From: Flavobacterium antarcticum DSM 19726
GTDB taxonomy: Bacteria; Bacteroidota; Bacteroidia; Flavobacteriales; Flavobacteriaceae
Direction: 5' to 3'
Assembly: GCF_000419685.1 (NCBI RefSeq)
Contig: NZ_ATTM01000008.1
Span: 1-64,000, forward strand
DNA: 64,000 nucleotides
Shown here in pieces: positions 52,635-62,358 of the stretch. Positions within the stretch are counted from its first letter, which is position 1; every line of letters begins with the position of its first letter. The translations under genes were made by a program, and so were the position numbers. The notes under the pieces are model-generated. The model was not told where the DNA came from. It worked only from the letters and a program-made list of their open reading frames with translations, and did not search any database.

Positions 52635-54083
52635 ATGGACAAAAACATGACCTACGAAAAGGAACTTTCTTTTCAAGCAGACAGAAGACGTGCCGGAGTA
52701 AAATTCATCAACATCATTAGTGATTTATGGTACGACAAATCAATTGAATTGGTTTTCTTCAGAAATCAGTTGATCGACCGTAACGTAAGTGACATTATCA
52801 ATTTGCACGAATATGCAAACGCTTTCGTGGGCAAACCAATTTCTGTGTTTGATTCTGTGGAAATCGCTGCAGCAATCGCTTCATTAGATTTACCACCTTC
52901 TAAATTAGACATCGGTAAATTAGCATACGAATTTCATTTAGAGCACGACCAATATAACGATGCAAAATCTTTTGTCATCGCTAAATTGAAAGACGCGAAA
53001 GAAAGCAAAGAAATCCAACCTAAAAACGTAGTTCTTTACGGATTTGGACGAATTGGACGTTTATTAGCTCGTGAATTGATGTCAAAAACAGGAAAAGGAA
53101 GTCAGTTGCGTTTGAGAGCGATTGTGACAAGAGATAAAAATGACGCTACTACTTTAGAGAAAAGAGCTTCATTGTTACGTCACGATTCGATCCACGGAGA
53201 TTTCCAAGGTTCAGTAATTGCTGATGTGGAGAACAATGCGTTGATCATCAACGGAACAACTGTTCACATCATTACAGCAAATGCTCCAGAAGACATCGAC
53301 TATACTACTTACGGAATCGAAGATGCTTTAATTATTGACAACACTGGTGCTTTTACAGACGAAAAAGCATTAGCAAGACACTTGACTTCAAAAGGTGCTC
53401 ATAAAGTTTTATTGACAGCTCCAGGAAAAGGGGTGCCAAATATCGTTCACGGTGTAAACCAAAACGAATACAACCCAGATACAGTTGACATTTTCTCTGC
53501 AGCTTCTTGTACTACAAACGCGATTACTCCAGTATTAAAAGCGATTGAAGATACGTTAGGAGTTGTAAAAGGTCACTTGGAAACAATCCACGCTTACACT
53601 AATGATCAGAACTTAACCGATAACATGCACAAAAAATACCGTCGTGGTAGAGCTGCAGGTTTAAACATGGTTATTACTGAAACAGGTGCTGGAAGTGCGG
53701 TTGCAAAAGCATTGCCTTCTTTAGCAGGAAAATTAACTTCTAACGCGATTCGTGTACCAGTTCCAAACGGATCATTAGTGGTTTTGACTTTAGAAGTGAA
53801 CAAACAAACTTCAGTAGAAGACATCAATGCAATCATGAGAAAATATGCATTGGAAGGTGAATTAGTAGAGCAAATCAAATATTCAGTAAACAACGAATTG
53901 GTTTCTTCGGACATCATCGGAACTTCAGCTCCGTCAATTTACGACAGCAACGCTACAATCGTTTCTGCTGATGGTAAAAACATCGTATTGTACATCTGGT
54001 ACGACAACGAATATGGTTACAGCCACCAAGTAATTCGTTTAGCAAAATATATTGCTAAAGTAAGAAGATTCAATTACTACTAG
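52635..54083 (+). CDS. gap: Glyceraldehyde-3-phosphate dehydrogenase, long form
   Basis: The 482-aa enzyme is the long Bacteroidetes GAPDH form with about 130 residues before the Rossmann fold. The NAD site is VVLYGFGRIGRLLAREL, the catalytic Cys is in FSAASCTTNAITPVL, and the C-terminal WYDNEYGYSHQVIRLAKYIA is typical. It interconverts glyceraldehyde 3-phosphate and 1,3-bisphosphoglycerate, and long forms may favour one direction or cofactor. Codon use looks highly optimised. The start at ATG 52635 agrees with the promoter. A terminator follows at 54152. Confidence 0.95.
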   Translation: MDKNMTYEKELSFQADRRRAGVKFINIISDLWYDKSIELVFFRNQLIDRNVSDIINLHEYANAFVGKPISVFDSVEIAAAIASLDLPPSKLDIGKLAYEFHLEHDQYNDAKSFVIAKLKDAKESKEIQPKNVVLYGFGRIGRLLARELMSKTGKGSQLRLRAIVTRDKNDATTLEKRASLLRHDSIHGDFQGSVIADVENNALIINGTTVHIITANAPEDIDYTTYGIEDALIIDNTGAFTDEKALARHLTSKGAHKVLLTAPGKGVPNIVHGVNQNEYNPDTVDIFSAASCTTNAITPVLKAIEDTLGVVKGHLETIHAYTNDQNLTDNMHKKYRRGRAAGLNMVITETGAGSAVAKALPSLAGKLTSNAIRVPVPNGSLVVLTLEVNKQTSVEDINAIMRKYALEGELVEQIKYSVNNELVSSDIIGTSAPSIYDSNATIVSADGKNIVLYIWYDNEYGYSHQVIRLAKYIAKVRRFNYY

Positions 54084-54151
54084 TAGAAATTATGATTTTT
54101 GAATTATGACGTAAGTTGTAAGTTTGAAATTAGATTTCCGATATTATATTT

Positions 54152-54183
54152 AAAAGTCTGTTTCTTAATTGAAACGGACTTTT
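54152..54183 (+). terminator. Terminator after gap
   Basis: AAAAGTCTGTTTC pairs with GAAACGGACTTTT (one G-T wobble) around a 6-nt loop and runs into a T tract. Confidence 0.85.
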
Positions 54184-54322
54184 TTTTTGGTTGAGTTTTA
54201 CACAGATTACACGAATTAGCACAGATTTTGAAATTGAAAAATGGAATAGATTTTAAAAAGCATTAAGATTCATAAACACTTAATTTTCTTAATCTCTTAA
54301 TGATTCAAAATTAATCCATAAA

Positions 54323-54348
54323 AAAACTCCCGATTTCTCGGGAGTTTT
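54323..54348. terminator. Bidirectional terminator after aconitase
   Basis: A perfect 11-bp stem AAAACTCCCGA/TCGGGAGTTTT with a TTTC loop lies 26 bp beyond the aconitase stop on the minus strand, flanked by A and T runs. Confidence 0.88.
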
Positions 54349-54374
54349 AAATATTCGTAAAAACTAAACTTTAA

Positions 54375-56639
54375 TTACGCTTTCCCAGCAGCAATCAAGT
54401 TTAATGCTGAACCAGCCACAAACCATCCGATTTGTCCTTCATTATAAGTATGATTTGCCATGATGATGTCTTTTGAACCATCTTCATGCACAAATTCTAA
54501 AGTCAATTGTTTCCCTGGAGCAAATTCTTTTAAATCTACGAAATTGATGATATCATTTTCTTGGATTTTATCATAGTCGCTTTCCGTTGCAAACGTCAAA
54601 CCTAACATTCCTTGTTTTTTCAAATTCGTTTCGTGAATTCGGGCGAAAGATTTCACTAAAACTGCTTTCACACCTAAGAAACGAGGTTCCATTGCTGCAT
54701 GTTCACGAGAAGAACCTTCACCGTAATTATGATCACCCACAACAATTGAAGGAATTCCAGCTGCTTTATAAGCTCTTGCTACTGCAGGAACCGCATCGTA
54801 AGTTCCGGTTAATTGGTTTTTAACTGAATTCGTTTTTTGAGTGTAAGCATTGATAGCTCCAATCAACATATTGTTTGAAATATTATCTAAATGTCCTCTG
54901 AAACGCAACCATGGTCCAGCCATTGAGATGTGATCCGTCGTACATTTTCCGAATGCTTTTATCAGTAATTTGGCACCTGTAATATTGTTGCCATCCCAAG
55001 GTTGGAACGGAGCTAATAATTGCAAACGCTCAGAATCTTCACTTACAGAAACGACAACACCAGAACCGTCTTCAGCCGGAGCTTGAAAACCTGGATCTTC
55101 AACGTCGAAACCATTTGGTGGCAATTCGTCACCTGTTGGCTCTTCTAAACGTACTTCTTCACCGTTCTCGTTGATCAATGTATCTGTTAATGGATTAAAA
55201 CCTAAATCTCCAGCAATTGCTAAAGCAGTTACCAACTCTGGTGAACCTACGAAAGCTAAAGTGTTTGGATTTCCATCTGCTCTTTTTGAGAAGTTACGGT
55301 TGAACGAGTGAACGATTGTATTACGTTCTTCTTTTTCAGCTCCTTCTCGGTCCCACATTCCAATACAGGGTCCACATGCATTTGCAAATACTGTGGCGCC
55401 AATTTTTTCAAACGTATCAATAAATCCATCGCGTTCAATTGTATATCGAATCGTTTCTGAACCTGGATTAATGGCAAATTGTGATTTGGTTTTCAATCCT
55501 TTTGCAGCAACTTGTCTGGCTAGTGAAGCTGCACGAGAAATATCTTCATAAGAAGAGTTCGTACAAGAACCGATTAAACCAACTTGAATCTGTAAAGGCC
55601 AATTGTTTTTAATTGCTTCTTCTCTCATTTTTGAAATTGGCGTAGCCAAATCTGGCGTAAAAGGACCGTTCAAATGTGGTTCTAATTCAGAAAGATTGAT
55701 TTCAATAACTTGGTCAAAATATTTTTCTGGATTTGCATACACTTCCTCATCTCCTGTTAAGTATGGAGCAATTTGATCAGCAGCATCAGCCACATCAGTT
55801 CTTCCTGTAGCACGTAAGTAACGACCCATTGAAGCATCGTAACCAAAAGTAGAAGTTGTAGCTCCAATTTCAGCACCCATGTTACAAATAGTTCCTTTAC
55901 CTGTACAAGACATTGCTGTTGCACCTTCACCAAAATATTCAACGATAGCACCTGTTCCCCCTTTTACGGTTAAGATTCCAGCTACTTTTAAAATAACATC
56001 TTTTGGAGCCGTCCATCCTGATAATTTACCAGTCAATTTTACTCCAATTAATTTTGGGAATTTCAATTCCCAAGCCATACCTGACATTACGTCTACGGCG
56101 TCAGCACCACCTACTCCAATGGCAACCATTCCTAATCCTCCTGCATTTACGGTATGTGAATCCGTACCAATCATCATTCCACCTGGAAACGCATAATTCT
56201 CCAATACTACTTGGTGAATAATTCCCGCTCCTGGTTTCCAAAAACCAATTCCGTATTTATTTGATACCGAAGAAAGAAAATCAAACACTTCGTTACTTTG
56301 AGCATTAGCTCGTTTCAAATCAGCTTCAGCACCGACTTTTGCTTGGATCAAGTGATCGCAATGTACCGTTGTAGGAACTGCAACCTTTGGTTTTCCCGCA
56401 TGCATAAACTGCAACAAAGCCATTTGTGCCGTAGCATCTTGACAAGCTACACGATCCGGTGCAAAATCAACATAATCCTTACCTCTGGTAAAAACCGTGT
56501 TCGGATTTCCTTCCCACAAGTGGTTGTATAAAATTTTCTCAGTTAAGGTAAGTGGATGTCCAACAAGTTCACGTGCTTTATCCACACGAGACGGCATGTT
56601 TTCATACACCTTTTTAATCATTTCAATATCAAAAGCCAT
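54375..56639 (-). CDS. acn: Aconitate hydratase
   Basis: The 754-aa enzyme is a mitochondrial-type aconitase. Fe-S ligand Cys residues lie in [12 protein letters not shown] and [12 protein letters not shown]; substrate residues occur in [20 protein letters not shown] and the C-terminal swivel domain has [15 protein letters not shown]. It isomerises citrate to isocitrate in the TCA cycle. ATG 56639 ([18 protein letters not shown]) is preferred over the in-frame start at 56666. A CAAAATTA box on the plus strand (56668-56675) is a -7 candidate for this leftward gene, about 28 bp upstream. Confidence 0.97.
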   Translation of the reverse strand: MAFDIEMIKKVYENMPSRVDKARELVGHPLTLTEKILYNHLWEGNPNTVFTRGKDYVDFAPDRVACQDATAQMALLQFMHAGKPKVAVPTTVHCDHLIQAKVGAEADLKRANAQSNEVFDFLSSVSNKYGIGFWKPGAGIIHQVVLENYAFPGGMMIGTDSHTVNAGGLGMVAIGVGGADAVDVMSGMAWELKFPKLIGVKLTGKLSGWTAPKDVILKVAGILTVKGGTGAIVEYFGEGATAMSCTGKGTICNMGAEIGATTSTFGYDASMGRYLRATGRTDVADAADQIAPYLTGDEEVYANPEKYFDQVIEINLSELEPHLNGPFTPDLATPISKMREEAIKNNWPLQIQVGLIGSCTNSSYEDISRAASLARQVAAKGLKTKSQFAINPGSETIRYTIERDGFIDTFEKIGATVFANACGPCIGMWDREGAEKEERNTIVHSFNRNFSKRADGNPNTLAFVGSPELVTALAIAGDLGFNPLTDTLINENGEEVRLEEPTGDELPPNGFDVEDPGFQAPAEDGSGVVVSVSEDSERLQLLAPFQPWDGNNITGAKLLIKAFGKCTTDHISMAGPWLRFRGHLDNISNNMLIGAINAYTQKTNSVKNQLTGTYDAVPAVARAYKAAGIPSIVVGDHNYGEGSSREHAAMEPRFLGVKAVLVKSFARIHETNLKKQGMLGLTFATESDYDKIQENDIINFVDLKEFAPGKQLTLEFVHEDGSKDIIMANHTYNEGQIGWFVAGSALNLIAAGKA

Positions 56640-56889
56640 AATGTAGTATGTTAGTTTTTTAATCACACAAAATTAGTGAATTTCAGGCAGAATTGCACTA
56701 TCAATAATAAAAACAACTATTCGAACAATTATTAGTTTCAAATCGTCAATTTAGTTGATTATTATTAAATATTTTTTATTTTTAGTTTAAAAAATTATGC
56801 TTTTGCTATTTTAAGCAACATTTTTTATCAAATTCGGAATTGCTTCTATTTGCAATTACCTAGAACGCTTCTAAATTACGCTTGTATTA

Positions 56890-56924
56890 AAAAGGCCCAC
56901 TGACTTTTACGTCGCAGGCCTTTT
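56890..56924. terminator. Terminator after the MoxR operon
   Basis: AAAAGGCC (56890-56897) pairs with GGCCTTTT (56917-56924) across an imperfect loop region, 23 bp past the MoxR stop on the minus strand. Confidence 0.7.
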
Positions 56925-56946
56925 AAAAAAGTATATTTTTTTGCTG

Positions 56947-57900
56947 TTAAAACAACTGCTTGATAATTTGCTCAATCGTTATTCCTTCCGCATCTGCTTT
57001 GTAATTTTTCACCACACGGTGGCGCAAAATTCCAATGGCAACTGCTTTTACATCTTCTATATCTGGTGAAAATTTTCCGTTAAAAGCGGCATGTGCTTTG
57101 GCTGCTAAAATTAAATTTTGCGAAGCCCTTGGTCCAGCACCCCAATCAATATAATTTTTAATATAGTCCGTTGCCAAATCGTTGGAAGGTCTGGTTTTAG
57201 AAACCAATGTCACGGCATATTCAATCACATTATCGGCTACAGGAATTCTACGAATCAACTGTTGGAACTCCGTAATTTCTTGTGCGGTAAATAGTGGATT
57301 AATCGTCTGTTTGAGATCCGAAGTTGTACTTTTTACCACTTGTACTTCTTCAGCAAAAGAAGGATAATCTAAATTAATCGAAAACATAAAACGGTCCAAT
57401 TGTGCTTCCGGTAACGGATACGTTCCTTCTTGCTCAATTGGGTTTTGCGTAGCCAAAACAAAATACGGCAAATCGAGTTTATAATTATGTCCTGCAATCG
57501 TAACAGACCGTTCCTGCATCGCTTCTAATAAAGCCGCTTGCGTTTTCGGTGGCGTCCTGTTGATTTCATCTGCCAAAATAATGTTCGAGAAAATAGGTCC
57601 TTTAATAAATTTGAACGTACGATTCTCATCTAAAATTTCACTTCCTAAAATATCCGACGGCATTAAATCCGGTGTAAACTGAATTCTCTTAAAATCCAAT
57701 CCTAAGGCTTGTGCCAACGTATTTACCATCAAAGTCTTCGCCAATCCTGGAACTCCAACAAGTAAGGCATGGCCTCCTGAAAAAATACTTAAAAGTATTT
57801 GATCAACAACAACGTCTTGGCCTACGATGATTTTTGCAATCTCAGCTTTTAACGCTAAACGTTTCTGAACTAAATTTTCAACAGCAGTGATATCAGACAT
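56947..57900 (-). CDS. MoxR-family AAA+ ATPase
   Basis: The 317-aa protein has Walker A (HALLVGVPGLAKTLMVNTLA), Walker B with DEINRTPPKTQAALLEAMQE and sensor residues in VLATQNPIEQEGTYPLPEAQ. MoxR ATPases act as chaperones in metal-cofactor insertion or stress, usually followed by DUF58/von Willebrand genes; none is seen here, because the gene ends the operon. It lies 43 bp downstream of the SurA-like gene. Coupling to envelope folding is therefore contextual. Confidence 0.94.
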   Translation of the reverse strand: MSDITAVENLVQKRLALKAEIAKIIVGQDVVVDQILLSIFSGGHALLVGVPGLAKTLMVNTLAQALGLDFKRIQFTPDLMPSDILGSEILDENRTFKFIKGPIFSNIILADEINRTPPKTQAALLEAMQERSVTIAGHNYKLDLPYFVLATQNPIEQEGTYPLPEAQLDRFMFSINLDYPSFAEEVQVVKSTTSDLKQTINPLFTAQEITEFQQLIRRIPVADNVIEYAVTLVSKTRPSNDLATDYIKNYIDWGAGPRASQNLILAAKAHAAFNGKFSPDIEDVKAVAIGILRHRVVKNYKADAEGITIEQIIKQLF

Positions 57901-57943
57901 GGATTAAATTTTTAGAATTAAAGAGTAACAACTTACTACTGGT

Positions 57944-59362
57944 TTATTTTTTCAACCAATTGTTTACAAAATCACAGTCGCGGTATTCGCCATTGATTTT
58001 AACGTATGTATCTTTAATTTTCTCTTTGCTCCACTTTGCAATTTCCTTAATTCGTTTGTCACTCAAGGCAAATTCTTTGATTTTCAAATAATCTTGTGAG
58101 TAATCAACGGGATGCGAAGGAATTCGATTTGTAACCATCATTAATTTATAAATCTTTCCTTTCACGCGGTCTTCTTCTAAAAAAGGAAGCGAAACTTCAC
58201 CTGTTTTCAAATTCGAAACTTGACCGTATAAAACAGCGTCTAATTTTGTCATATCAAACTTACTATCCAATGATTTTGGATTCAATAAAGTACCACCATT
58301 TGCTCTCGTTTCTTTCTCATCAGAAGAACTTCTCGCTGCATCCGCAAAACTGATTTCGCCATCAACAATCTTTTTCCGAATCAAAGTAATTTCGTCTTTT
58401 GCTTCTTTCAAAGACTCTTCAGAAACTTTTGGCGCGATTAAGATGTGTCTTAATTCTACATCCTGACCTTTAATTTTCTCAATATAAATAATATGAAATC
58501 CGTATTCCGTTTCAAAAGGTTCTGAAATCTGACCTTCATCTAAACTAAAGGCAACTTCTTTAAATTCCTTTACTAAAGGTGATTTACGGTTTACTTTCAT
58601 GTAACCTCCGTTCGATTTTGATCCAGGATCTTGCGAATACAAAACCGCTTTACTGTAAAAACTTGATCCTGCAGCAATGTCGCTTTTGAACTCGTTTAAT
58701 TTATCAATGATTTTTTGTTTCTCAACTTGCGTAATTTTAGGATAAATTACAATTTGCGAAATCTCCACCTCATCACTTACGATTGGCAATTCTTCTTTAG
58801 GAATGTTTACGAAAAAGTTGCGTACTTCTTCCGGCGTAATTTCAACTTTTTCAATGATTGAATTCGTCATCGCAGACGTCAACTTATTCATTTTCAAAAT
58901 ATCAAAGAAATAACGTCGGAACTCTTCTTCCGAATTTTTCTTATAAAACTTCACTAGATCATCCATTGAACCCCGACTTTGCTCTAACATGATGTCAATT
59001 TTTTCCTCCATCATGCCATTGATTTCTGCGTCAGAAACAATAACACTATCTTGTTTTGCCTGGTGTGCATAAAGACGCTCTTCAAGTAACTTCCCTAACA
59101 TTTGGCAGCGGCTGATTTTAGAAATATCATTTCCACTTGCTTCCGCTTCAAGAAGGTTTTTATCAATATCGGAATCAAGAATAATGTAATCACCAACCGT
59201 GGCAATGATGCCGTCCACTTTCATTCTGCCTTTAAAATTTTTTGAAGTTTCTGGGGCTTTCTTTACCGTATCCGTCACCACTACATCTTGGGCTTTCGCC
59301 AAACCCAACGAGCCTAAAGTCAACAATACTACGGCTAAATTTCTACTACTTAAAAACTTCAT
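57944..59362 (-). CDS. SurA-like periplasmic peptidyl-prolyl isomerase
   Basis: The 472-aa protein has a signal peptide (about 1-24, ending GLAKAQ), an N-terminal SurA-like chaperone domain (about 35-185) and two parvulin-type rotamase modules (about 190-290 and 295-405; ELRHILIAPKVSEESLKEA, plus QDPGSKSNGGYMKVNRKS). It should help outer-membrane proteins to fold. ATG 59362 is chosen because MKFLSSRNLAVV gives a normal signal peptide; the frame extends to 59404, overlapping the preceding lipoprotein gene by 17 bp even so. Confidence 0.92.
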   Translation of the reverse strand: MKFLSSRNLAVVLLTLGSLGLAKAQDVVVTDTVKKAPETSKNFKGRMKVDGIIATVGDYIILDSDIDKNLLEAEASGNDISKISRCQMLGKLLEERLYAHQAKQDSVIVSDAEINGMMEEKIDIMLEQSRGSMDDLVKFYKKNSEEEFRRYFFDILKMNKLTSAMTNSIIEKVEITPEEVRNFFVNIPKEELPIVSDEVEISQIVIYPKITQVEKQKIIDKLNEFKSDIAAGSSFYSKAVLYSQDPGSKSNGGYMKVNRKSPLVKEFKEVAFSLDEGQISEPFETEYGFHIIYIEKIKGQDVELRHILIAPKVSEESLKEAKDEITLIRKKIVDGEISFADAARSSSDEKETRANGGTLLNPKSLDSKFDMTKLDAVLYGQVSNLKTGEVSLPFLEEDRVKGKIYKLMMVTNRIPSHPVDYSQDYLKIKEFALSDKRIKEIAKWSKEKIKDTYVKINGEYRDCDFVNNWLKK

Positions 59363-60200
59363 AATCTTTATTTTTGATTGCATCTTCTGTAATTTCTTTT
59401 TCAAACTTTTTTATTAATTCTAACTTTCTTCTATTCAAAATTACTTGTTGCAAAGTTGGTTTTAAATATTCAAACGGACTAATTTGATTTCTATTAATCA
59501 CTTTTTTTATTTTCACTAAATACACATCATTTAACGAATCCGACTTTTCAAAAGCCATTCCTTCGCTGATGTATTTATCTCTATTTTCCGGAGTGATAAA
59601 TGGCACTCTGCGGTATACTTCATTCATTGATACCCAAACTGAATCATTCAGTGCTGAATTTTTAAACTGCATTTGGTACGTGCGCCAAAACTTCGCATCC
59701 GACTTCTTAAAGTTTAAAAAATTACTTTTTATAGTCGCATATTTGGGATGGTCTTTCGACAAATGCAAATACCTCAACTGCACCAGCGTTCCATTTGTTT
59801 TAAAATTTTCCTTATTCGCGTCGTAATACCTTCTTAGTTCACTGTCATTAATCACAGTATCTACGGTAGTTTGCACCATTTTTTCAATGTAAGCTTTCGT
59901 ATACAAGTCGTTTTTATACTGACGTACTAAAACGCTAAACTCTTCTTTTTTAGCATCGTCTAAATTCCGTTCCGCTGCCGTAACTAAAAGCTTTCGCGTG
60001 ACCCAACGGTCGATGTAGCTTTTAATCAATAAGGTGCTGTCTTCTTTTGATGTGTTTTTCGGAACCAAACTGTCCAACTCAGAAGCATACAAATAACTAT
60101 CTCCTACTCGTGCCACAGCTTGCGGATCATTTTCTTTCTTGAAATATGTACAAGAAGCAAACAATGCAATTGTCAATATCAGGAGACACTTTTTAAACAT
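59346..60200 (-). CDS. SurA-N-like lipoprotein, probable chaperone partner
   Basis: The 284-aa product has a lipoprotein signal (ALFASCTYFKKE, Cys near residue 17). The following DPQAVARVGDSYLYASELDS matches the start of SurA/PpiC N-terminal domains, but there is no recognisable parvulin catalytic core afterwards. It may be a non-catalytic chaperone. It is one base downstream of the two-rotamase PPIase gene and overlaps the SurA-like gene, so the three are translationally coupled. Confidence 0.82.
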   Translation of the reverse strand: MFKKCLLILTIALFASCTYFKKENDPQAVARVGDSYLYASELDSLVPKNTSKEDSTLLIKSYIDRWVTRKLLVTAAERNLDDAKKEEFSVLVRQYKNDLYTKAYIEKMVQTTVDTVINDSELRRYYDANKENFKTNGTLVQLRYLHLSKDHPKYATIKSNFLNFKKSDAKFWRTYQMQFKNSALNDSVWVSMNEVYRRVPFITPENRDKYISEGMAFEKSDSLNDVYLVKIKKVINRNQISPFEYLKPTLQQVILNRRKLELIKKFEKEITEDAIKNKDYEVFK

Positions 60201-62165
60201 CTACGACTTGATTTCTGCTTTTACTTCTTCAAAAATCGGCTGATTTACTTTAATATTAAATTCCTTTTTTAAATCAGAAACCCAGTGTTCTTCCAAATAT
60301 TGTTGGTAATCATTGACTACTTTTCCTTCACATTCTTCAAACGTTTTTTGAGCTGCCGGAAGTACATTTTTAATTCGACTTACATAATAATACGCACCTT
60401 CCTTTGTAATTGAAGTCAGCCCTTTTTTATCCCCTACGTTTTGTGGCAACAACGTACTACCTTCTTCAAAAATTCCTTCTTTTTCAATTACTTCCAAATC
60501 TGTACCTGAATTCAAAGTCTGTTTAATTTCAGCTGCCGACTTTCCTTTTTTCAACAGTTTCTCTGCTTTTTTGATGAACTCTTTTTTCGTTGAAGAAACC
60601 ACTAAAATATCATAACGCTTTTTCCACTGGTAGTTCTGCTTGTTTTTATCATAAAAAGACTGCAATCCTACTGTATCTGTTTTTGATTTCTCCCAGATTT
60701 CTTTTTCCATAAGGTCAAAAAGCAACAATCCGTCGCGGTATTCACTCATTACATTGGCAAATTCCGGAAACTCATTTTCCAAATTACTATTGTAATATTT
60801 ATTCAACTCCGCATCCGTAAATTGTTCGTACAACACTGAAACCATTTTTGACAATGGTTTAACATCCAAGGCTACTCTTTGGTTATTTTGAATGTAATTC
60901 AAGAAATCCCGACCCGAACTTTTGGTGGTATTTACGGTCAATAAATTTTCATTGAACGGTGTTTTTATCTCTTCACTTTTCCACATTCCTTTGTAAAAGT
61001 CATCCGTAAACGACTTTTCAATTGCCGCATACACTTTTTTATCGGTAGTGATTTTATACTTCTTTCTCAAACGCTCCGTAACCGAATTTTCAATTAATCG
61101 AGAACGTTCATCACGGCCAATTTTGCTTTGCAAATCCTCTTGCATTTCTTCAAAAGATTTCACTGGAATTTTCTCGTTCAAACGCACGATGTGAAAACCG
61201 AAATTGGTTTCAAAAGGCTTGGAAAGCGGTTGTTCTTTGGTCAAGCCAAAAGCAACATTTTCAAATTCATCTGAACTCAACTGACCGGAACTGAAAGGAG
61301 CAATTCGACCTCCGTTTGGTGCTGATGATTTATCATCTGAAAACTGTTTCGCAACCTCTTCAAATTTTTCGCCTTGATTCAATTTTTGATACAACTCTTG
61401 AATACGCAATTTGTTTTTCGCATTTAAATCTAAATCTTCTGATTTTGTCAACATTATATGCGAAACAGCAACTTCTCCTCGATTGTCGCGAACGGCATTC
61501 ACTTTTATCAAATGGTATCCAAAACGAGAACGAACGGGATTAGAAACTTGACCAACTGCTGTTTTATAAGCGCCAGATTCAAAAGGATACACCATTCTAA
61601 ATACTGAGAAATAACCCAATTCTCCTTTATTTTCTTTTGCGGAAGGATCTTCTGAATTTTGCATTGCAAGTGTTCCAAAGTCTTCTCCTGCTGCTGCTTT
61701 TTTGCGTACTGCAATTGCTTTGTTATATGCTTTTAATGTGTCTACTGGACTGGCATTTTCGTCTACCAAAAATAAAATGTGCGAAGCGTTGATTTCTTTT
61801 AACGAACGATCGTAGGCTTCTTGAACCAACTCATTCGTCACTTTTACATCGGTCAAATAATTTTTAGCGAGTTGGGTTCGGTAGGAATTCAACTCATTGA
61901 TGTATTTGGGATTGTTTTGCAAACCCAATTCATACGCTTTGTTGATTTTTAATTTATAGCCAACGTACAAATCGAGGTATTTATTCAGGTCTTTTTGAGA
62001 TTCGTCCTTAACCAGATCGATGTTTTTGTTGTACACTCGCTTGAATTCATCCGTATAATAAGGAGTTTCATTGATGGTAAATAGAATCCTCTTGGACGAG
62101 TCTTGTGCTTTAGAAACAAAAGCGGTTACTAGCAAAAAACCCAACAACAACTGTTTTAATTTCAT
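60201..62165 (-). CDS. Periplasmic PPIase with two parvulin domains
   Basis: The 654-aa protein has a signal peptide (about 1-20, ending SKAQ), a SurA-N-like region (about 22-120) and two parvulin domains (about 122-225 with INASHILFLVDENAS, and about 230-335 with EVAVSHIMLTKSEDLD and FGFHIVRLNEK). The remaining 300 residues form a helical C-terminal extension. It catalyses proline isomerisation in the periplasm. Two -7-like boxes (62202-62209 and 62222-62229, complement CAAANNTA) precede it. It is the first gene of the SurA/MoxR operon. Confidence 0.92.
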   Translation of the reverse strand: MKLKQLLLGFLLVTAFVSKAQDSSKRILFTINETPYYTDEFKRVYNKNIDLVKDESQKDLNKYLDLYVGYKLKINKAYELGLQNNPKYINELNSYRTQLAKNYLTDVKVTNELVQEAYDRSLKEINASHILFLVDENASPVDTLKAYNKAIAVRKKAAAGEDFGTLAMQNSEDPSAKENKGELGYFSVFRMVYPFESGAYKTAVGQVSNPVRSRFGYHLIKVNAVRDNRGEVAVSHIMLTKSEDLDLNAKNKLRIQELYQKLNQGEKFEEVAKQFSDDKSSAPNGGRIAPFSSGQLSSDEFENVAFGLTKEQPLSKPFETNFGFHIVRLNEKIPVKSFEEMQEDLQSKIGRDERSRLIENSVTERLRKKYKITTDKKVYAAIEKSFTDDFYKGMWKSEEIKTPFNENLLTVNTTKSSGRDFLNYIQNNQRVALDVKPLSKMVSVLYEQFTDAELNKYYNSNLENEFPEFANVMSEYRDGLLLFDLMEKEIWEKSKTDTVGLQSFYDKNKQNYQWKKRYDILVVSSTKKEFIKKAEKLLKKGKSAAEIKQTLNSGTDLEVIEKEGIFEEGSTLLPQNVGDKKGLTSITKEGAYYYVSRIKNVLPAAQKTFEECEGKVVNDYQQYLEEHWVSDLKKEFNIKVNQPIFEEVKAEIKS

Positions 62166-62358
62166 TTGTTTAACCTATTATATTACTATTATTTAGCGCT
62201 TCAAAATTAGGGCGACTGCTGCAAATTTAAGGCGCAAAAAACGCTGATTTACAACGACCAACAAAATTAACAATTCAAAAACATTATGCAAGTTACTTGA
62301 ATACTATTAACAAAAAATTATACGGAGTGGTTTTTACCTGTTTTTAGGGCAAATAAAA